From Asterias amurensis (lineage: Eukaryota; Echinodermata; Asteroidea; Forcipulatida; Asteriidae), in the NCBI RefSeq assembly GCF_032118995.1, contig NC_092651.1, positions 15,749,349 through 15,813,348 of the forward strand: 64,000 nt of DNA, in the 5' to 3' direction. The translations under genes were made by a program, and so were the position numbers. Below the pieces are notes generated by a model. The model did not search any database, was not told where the DNA came from, and saw nothing but the letters and a program-made list of their open reading frames with translations. Of this stretch, positions 58,111-64,000 are shown piece after piece. The stretch's first letter is position 1. Every line of letters starts with the position of its first letter.

Positions 58111-61100
58111 TTACTCTTCATCATCTTCCTCTTCTACTTCTCGGCGAAGTTGACCTGGTGTAATCAAAAGAAAAACATTCAAATCAAAAACATAAATTAA
58201 GGCTACTTATAGTCATAGAGTCTTTTCGAAACCACGGCTTGTTGGGCTTAGGTTCTGTCAGATATTTAGAAAAAGTGTTCGTTGTTGGGCTTCCGAAAAG
58301 AGCTCATTCGAAAATGTCAAGTTGTGAATGTTAAAAGGCACCTGACTTCCTCTCTAAATGTAAAAGAGTGAAAAACACCACTCTTTACATTTAGAACTGT
58401 CCCTAATATGGCTCTTTAAAGCCATTATACAGTTTCGGTAAACAGTATTGTTCAAGCCCCACACTTCGTGTATCACAACTTATATATCAAATAACAAACC
58501 TGTGAAAGTTAGGCTCAATCGGTCATCGGAGTCGGGAGAAAATAACTGGAAAACCTACTCTTGTTTCCGCGCGTTTCGCCGTGTCATGACATGTGTTTTA
58601 AAAAAAATCCGTAATTCTCGCTATCGAGACTTGATATTGTTTTAATGTTTTCTCAAAAAGTAAAGCATTTCATGGAACAATATTTCAAGAGAAGTCTTTC
58701 ACCATTACCTTCTGTAAGCCCTGTAAATTATTTGTAAATCTGTGAACTTTTTTTCCTTTTCTGTACCGAAAGTGTATAATGGCTTTAACAAGAGTGGTGG
58801 TTATTTCACTCTTTTAGAGGGGTTTCACTCCAGGACAGAGTGAAAAATCACTCAAAAAGATGCAAACTTCAATCTGAAAGAGTGGAAGACCACTCGAAAA
58901 AGAGTTGTCCCTCATTTGGCTCTTCAAAGAGTGTTTTGTTTACTCCTTACCATTTAGAGAGATGCAGGGGCTGAACATTTCGGCTTTATACGTGGGTGGG
59001 CTGGGTGGCTGGCCTTTAAAGAGTAACATCAAACTTAAATTGTCTTTTTGATAACCATTTTCCTCTCCCTTTTTCTTTTGAGCCCCCTTATATACTTAGT
59101 GACCGGCAAAACATCAACAACAATCAACTTACGTTTGATTCTGGCTATTTCGTCATCACTGCTGTCATATTCTGCGTCATAATGTGCAGTGCTGAAAACG
59201 GAATGGAATTAAGGCTCAGTTTCGGTAAACATTATCTTGCAAAGATTGTCAAGAAAACAGTTTGAAAACACCAGATGGCAGCAGACACATGGAATTTTAC
59301 CCAGTGCACGCGATTGTTATTAATTTGATATTTTACTAGCAAGTCTGCTGCCACCTCGTTTCTGAAGTCTCTAAACATATTTCATTTATGGAAAAAAACA
59401 CATCCACAAAACTGTAAGGTATCAGCAATCCCATGAAGATATATCAAATCATGCCGGTTAAAAGACAAAGTATAATTATAGCCCATGGTTGCTCATAAAT
59501 ATAATTGTTTCAATATAAAATTCCCTCCTGGTTGTAAAGTTCGAAGCAGACCGATCCTCCAAGGAAATGTCACGCTATAAAATTAAAATCACTTTCTCAA
59601 TTACTTACTTTGGATCTTTGATAATGGAACCCTTGCCGTTCTTTCTCGACCTGTCCCTCTGCCGAACTGCACGGGGATCATCATAGGTGTTTTCTTCAGC
59701 CCTTACTTTAGGCTGTTTTGAACGAGATGGGTCTCTATTCGGTATAGGTCGAGATGACCCCGCGGAGGTGCCAGCAGCGTGACTCGGCCCAGCTCTCGCC
59801 TCCTCAGCTATCCGGTACCCAGGGCCTCTACTCTCGGTGGCCGACACCCTGTAGACTGGTCGGTCTTCAAGAGGTGCAGCACGGTGGTGTCTAGCGGCCT
59901 CACTGGTACTCGTTGGATGCCTATCACCGGTCATGACCGCGTACCCATTGGTGTCTGGGAAACGGAATGCCGTCTGGGGGTTGTCCCTGCTATGGTGGTT
60001 TCTCTGCATGGAGTTTTCGTAGTTGTGATCGCCGGTGATTGAAGAAGTGGGTGTGTCTGACGGGGTGCGGTCTGAAGCCAGGGGTGTGGTTACAAGAGCG
60101 TGGTTATGGATACCTCCATTTTCGGGTAGCGTACTGTTTGAGAAATTTATATGAATTTATATGAATTAATTCATTTCATTTAACCTGTCTCGCTCAATTA
60201 GGGAGGAAAATGTGCTATCCAAACACCATCACCAAAGACACAAATCTCAATATAAACGAGACCCAACAACTTATGTGGGATAAAGCAACCTGGCACCATC
60301 TAGCTGCTTCGTCTATTCCGTCCAGGAACGAAGGATGACGATGATGATAGGTTATCTATATTATGTTCATAATATGTTCTATGGTTGTTATTAAAAGCAT
60401 TGAGACAGTATCGTACACAATCATGAACTATTCAACTCACCCAAGTTCTAGTCCTGCGTGTTTCTCCTTTCTGTTCCTCTTCTTCTTCCTACTACTAATG
60501 CAGCATAGGAGGCAGATTAAGCAAATCCCGATCAGTAGAAGACCAGCCAAGACAGCGGCCACGATGATGACAATTAACAGATCACGTAAAGGAGATGCAA
60601 CTGCAGCTGTTCGAGAAAAACATTCAATTCAATCAACAATCAACTTTTTTTCCCATATTGGTCACAATAAAAGGAGAATAGTAAACAATAAAGTACCATT
60701 ATTTAAGTCAAAGACAGTCAAGAACTGGGGTGGATTTCACAAAGAGTTAGGACTAGTCTTATCTCGCGTTAGGACCAGTTACTCGTCCTCACTTGGGACT
60801 ATCCATGCAATGCTAACTCTTTGTGAAATCGACCCCAGATCAAGAAAATAGTTAATGAAAATGAAAAGAAACAATATATTGTAATGGATACGGAGTAATG
60901 GACTATGGGTCTAAGCAGGATTGGAAAAGCAGGATTTTAAAGCAGGATTGGAAGTAATCTGTATGGGGCAATCAAATGATTCCACTTGCAAATTATACAC
61001 AGATTCTGAGTGTAGGTGTCTCAGGGAATTCTGTACACCAAGAGATTCTGTCCCCCATGGGAAATTAACATGGGCTGGAGGAGGAGGATTCACAAGAGGG

Positions 61101-63537
61101 CGCTATCAGAAGAAGTTTGTACACAGTTCGCCTTGTGTGGACAGAATCTCCAGGGACAGAATATCCTGCCACATAGGACCTACAACCCGCTAAGAATATA
61201 TACAACAAATGTACACCAGGAAAGTTCCATATTGACATTCTGCATATTATAGGCCTGCTGATAAATCTAACAATAAACATATTGAAATCGACTTATAGAA
61301 AGGGTAAAAAAATAGCCCACTACTAAAATCAATATCACTCAGGGAAAATTAAGACATGTTGTTATTTAACATTATATTTTTGTAGTATTTTATATTTGTT
61401 TTAAATAAATAATTGTGCTACATGCTGATTTAAATTTTTGTAGTTCTGCAAAATTGAATACTTACTGCATAGTGTGACATTTCCCTGCCATACTCTATCT
61501 ATGCACTTCCTGGAGGCAGAGCCCGTCATGGTGAACCCTTCAGAGCAGTTGAATGTGACCGTCGATTGATTCAAATACACGGTACCCAACTTACTCCCTC
61601 CGCTCGGTGGAGATAGGTAACCGCAGCTCGCAACTAGAAAGATATTGAAAGTAATTGCCATTACGTTTCTTTGCTAATTCTGTTGTTGTGCTGAGTATCA
61701 AAACGTAAATTTTGCAAAATTAGCTTAGTTTTCAAGATGTTTTTTTCCGAATTATTTTGCTCGTCACAACTTGACGATATTTGTTGGTTATATTATTATA
61801 TTACCGTTTAAAGTTAATCGGTTAAAGTTAATGAATTCGCGCGTAAAACTATACAGCCAATTTCGATCAACAACACTGAGGCAATTCTTTGTGTTTTTCC
61901 TATTATAACAGAATCCGGTGCCCCATTAATTTTTTTGCTTAGCAAAGAAATATGTCAAGCAGTATTTGAGTGTAAGTATATTTTTAAGTGATGTTTTTCC
62001 TTATCCTCATTTTTAAGACACAGGACCATATTTGTAAAACAGCCGTGTGCTGGTACTTGTATTCTGATCTATAAAGACCTTTAAAGGCAGTGGACACTAT
62101 TGGTAATTACTCAGAATATTTGTTAGCATAAAACCTTACTTGGTGACGAGTAATAGGGAGAGGTTGATAGTATATAAACATTGTGAGAAACGGCTCCCTC
62201 TGAAGTAACGTAGTTTTCGAGAAAGAAGTAATTTTCCACGAATTTGATTTCGAGACCTCAGATTTAGAATTTGAGGCCTCGAAATCAAGCATCAGAAAGC
62301 ACACAACTTCGTGTGACAAGGGTGTTTTTTTTCATTATTATCTCGCTACTTCGACGACCAATTAAGCTCAAATTTCCACAGGTTTGTTATTTTATGCATA
62401 TGTTGAGATACACCAAGTGAGAAGACTGGTCTTTGACAATTACCAAAAGTGTACAGTGTCTTTAAATAAACAAATAAAGAAATACACTTTTTGCTTGACA
62501 GCTTTATAAAGTTGGCCCCTTGTCTTCACAGACGTGTTAGATGGTAAACATCGGAATTGCTTGTATATACATACCTGGCTTGGTGCTCTCGTTGGTATCC
62601 TCGTAATCCTCTTCCGCATCTCTAGCAGCATCACCCATATCACTTGATGACGTCTTCTTGTAGTCATAGCGACAGACCTCGCTATCACCACACACTGTGT
62701 TCAGTTCATCCTCAGTCAGTGTGGAGACTAGGTCATAGCTCGCCTGGAAATACGGCTGGTTGACCAGGGTGTAGTTGATACTGATGTCGTCTCGGAATAA
62801 TCGGTCGGCTCCTTCAAGAATCCCTGGAGAAACAAAATGGACGTCAACATAATTATTGTAAGTCAGCAAACAAACAACCAAACTCCTCCAATAAACTCCA
62901 AAACGTGATATCGTCGGCTCAGTTCTATAAGTTTAGAATGGCTTTCCAAGTAACAGTTATTTAGGTAACCTTTTTTTTAAATCCAGACATGTGCCATTGG
63001 TCTCTTTCAAGTATGGACGTCAATTATTTTGTTCAGAAACAAAATGGACGTCAATCATTGTTATCTTTCCATTGGCTGCTTTGCCAGGTACACCATCATT
63101 TTGCTCTTTTTCATTATACATCATAATATTTTCATTTTTAGTCACATAGACTAAGCGTTCTTGTTATTTGTAAGTTTCTTTGTATATTGGTAAAACTCAT
63201 ATTGGTAAACCTCTAACCTTTATCCCGATGCAAAATTCCATTTATTATAAGTAAAACTTTGTTTCCTCCTTACATTTCAGGCCGAAGAAATCGTGCAGTT
63301 GAGTCAATGGATCCCTTGAGAAAATATTTCCACTTGGTGCCGTCAGGTCGTCACTCGGGTCATCGTTCCATCTCCCAAGAAGACCTCTAGTTTGATCTTT
63401 GAGTGAAGATGAAGCCAGTATCATGAGTGCCATGGCTGATCCACCAGCGGGAGCTTTGGCTTCGAAGGCCGTGCCATCGTTGAAGATCACCCGTACACCT
63501 TGCCTCTCATCGGCACCTATCAGCTCGACAATAGGAC
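58111..63537 (-). CDS. SUSD2: Sushi domain-containing protein 2-like membrane protein, 3' seven exons (partial)
   Basis: Exons: 63537-63274, 62823-62575, 61633-61466, 60606-60441, 60133-59609, 59191-59133, 58154-58111. Every junction has GT-AG and matching phase. The first two carry the end of a von Willebrand D domain (GLLGRWNDDPSDDLTAP, DFFGLKW) and the VCGDSEVCRYDY module shared by SUSD2 and MUC4. Exon 3 is one sushi domain (ASCGYLSPPSGG to WQGNVTLC). Exon 4 is the TM helix (LLIVIIVAAVLAGLLLIGIC) and a CLLCC / RKKKRNRK stop-transfer. Exons 5-7 encode a long cytoplasmic tail of about 200 residues, with HNYENS, PVYRV, NTYDDP, YDAEYDSSDDE and an acidic end EVEEEDDEE. AMOP and N-terminal parts must lie past 64000. 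Human SUSD2 has a very short tail, so the tail is lineage-specific. Confidence 0.88.
58300..58930. repeat. ACTCTTTT-type repeat fragments around MITE-C
   Basis: 58340-58415 has AATGTAAAAGAGTGAAAAAC / ACCACTCTTTACATTTAGAA. 58790-58930 has GGTTATTTCACTCTTTTAGA, GAGTGAAAAATCACTCAAAA and GAAAAAGAGTTGTCC. MITE-C is inserted between these blocks, so they were probably one element. Confidence 0.55.
58420..58784. mobile_element. MITE-C (TTAA-flanked, AGCCATTATACA ends)
   Basis: 365 bp between TTAA at 58416-58419 and 58785-58788. Ends AGCCATTATACAGTTTCGGT and ACCGAAAGTGTATAATGGCT are inverses. The left arm contains ATAACAAACCTGTGAAAGTT and GCTCAATCGGTCATCGGAGT, nearly the sequence found in the MITE-A arms, linking A and C. 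Confidence 0.88.
59262..59358. mobile_element. Foldback with GGTGGCAGCA ends, copy 2
   Basis: CCAGATGGCAGCAGACACAT to GCAAGTCTGCTGCCACCTCG, about 97 bp, pairing with 46496-46601. Lies in the SUSD2-like intron between exons 5 and 6. Confidence 0.65.
60727..60837. mobile_element. MITE-E copy 6, compact
   Basis: GGGGTGGATTTCACAAAGAG to CTCTTTGTGAAATCGACCCC, 111 bp, with GACTAGTCTTATCTCGCGTT and GGACCAGTTACTCGTCCTCA inside. The cleanest uninterrupted copy. In the SUSD2-like intron between the sushi and TM exons. Confidence 0.85.
61038..61192. repeat. MITE-G copy 3 (inverted)
   Basis: AGATTCTGTCCCCCATGGGA, CAAGAGGGCGCTATCAGAAG, AAGTTTGTACACAGTTCGCC and GGACAGAATCTCC. It is the reverse complement of the 57785 and 3415 copies with both tips visible. 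Confidence 0.7.
61915..62525. repeat. MITE-F copy interrupted by MITE-A
   Basis: Left piece from GGTGCCCCATTAATTTTTTT with GCTTAGCAAAGAAATATGTC; right piece TTGACAGCTTTATAAAGTTG followed by GCCCC (62494-62520). MITE-A copy 8 (62085-62461) lies between them. Confidence 0.5.
62085..62461. mobile_element. MITE-A copy 8
   Basis: 377 bp between TTAA at 62081-62084 and 62462-62465. Ends AGGCAGTGGACACTATTGGT and CAAAAGTGTACAGTGTCT. Central pair GAGACCTCAGATTTAGAATT / TTGAGGCCTCGAAATC. In an intron of the SUSD2-like gene. Confidence 0.92.
62825..63270. other. Intron of SUSD2-like gene with short duplication
   Basis: AAACAAAATGGACGTCAA occurs at 62830 and 63039, and ATGGACGTCAATTATT at 63013, a dispersed local duplication. 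No other feature. Confidence 0.4.
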
Positions 63538-63884
63538 CTGCAAAGTCAATACGAGAACAACACAATTTAACTTTTTGAAGGTATGGTGGACACCATAAGA
63601 GTGCACTGCTTAATGGCACTGCTTGGTTTGGGCAATGAGGTTGAATTCTAACTCCATGGTTTGGGTATATACACAGATAAATTTACCCAAACCTAATAGT
63701 GTCGTATAGTATTGTGTCCGCCATGTTTCAAAATGGCTCATACTATATGAATGCAGGTAAAGATGTTGTTTGGTTTTACCCATACAATACTTTTAAAAAA
63801 TGAGCAATTACAAATTATGAATGTACATGTATATACAATTTGAAGAGCTTTACCACTCTTTACCATTTCAGAAAATGTACTTCT

Positions 63885-63957
63885 GTGGTCGATTTCACAA
63901 AGAGTTAGGACACGTCTTATCTCCAGTTAGGACGAGTTAACTTAGGACTAATCTTAA
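63885..63957. mobile_element. MITE-E copy 7 (left half), interrupted by MITE-B
   Basis: GTGGTCGATTTCACAAAGAG through GGACGAGTTAACTTAGGACT, then the TTAA at 63954-63957 and the start of a MITE-B. The other half should follow the MITE-B outside the window. Confidence 0.75.
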
Positions 63958-64000
63958 AGGAACACGTTGCCTTGGAGCGGACGAGTTGGTCATAACAAAA
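63958..64000. mobile_element. MITE-B copy 4 (left end, cut by window edge)
   Basis: AGGAACACGTTGCCTTGGAG then CGGACGAGTTGGTCATAACA after TTAA. The first 43 nt match the 20259 copy with a few changes. Confidence 0.8.

Overview
The window looks like nuclear DNA of a marine deuterostome, most likely an echinoderm and probably a sea star. This is inferred from small-exon genes with GT-AG introns, orthologues of conserved animal genes, and very dense short palindromic elements and tRNA-derived SINEs. The genes I could join by splice phase all lie on the minus strand. In order along the window they are: the 5' exons of an FCHSD2 (nervous wreck type F-BAR) gene (861-2519); a complete three-exon ALG11 mannosyltransferase (5549-9573); an intronless Ig-domain, mucin-stalk membrane receptor with one apparent frameshift (21788-23261); a complete five-exon CHIC1/2 gene (37330-40914); a complete six-exon TMEM272-like four-pass membrane protein (43711-52502); and the 3' seven exons of a SUSD2-like (VWD, sushi, TM) membrane protein (58111-63537, continuing past the right edge).

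The standout mobile element is at 10457-16727. It is an apparently intact 6.3-kb DNA transposon with about 250-bp near-identical inverted repeats and one uninterrupted 1535-codon plus-strand ORF. The protein has two N-terminal CxxC...HxxxC modules, a C-terminal PIN/XPG-FEN1-like nuclease fold and a terminal tesmin/TSO1-type CXC cysteine cluster. It resembles the Academ superfamily in outline, but the assignment is inference.

From 28 to 36 kb lies a gene graveyard. It holds two tandem PIF/Harbinger transposase remnants, two copies of a RecQ-helicase-like tail, decayed parts of a DUF7869-type gene in scrambled order, internal tandem duplications, and a solo LTR inside a palindromic element.

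The remaining DNA is filled with small non-autonomous elements, lettered here. MITE-A (8 copies), MITE-B (4) and MITE-C (1) are flanked by TTAA. MITE-D (7 copies) is about 130 bp with GGCGCCAC-bearing arms. MITE-E (7 copies) has TCGATTTCACAAAG-type ends and is repeatedly a target for A and B. MITE-F has GGCCCAATTTCATA ends. There are also several single or paired foldbacks, a 98-bp minisatellite (17715-19222), a 59-bp satellite (36015-36415), SINEs and LINE 3' remnants. No CRISPR, rRNA or convincing functional tRNA gene is present.
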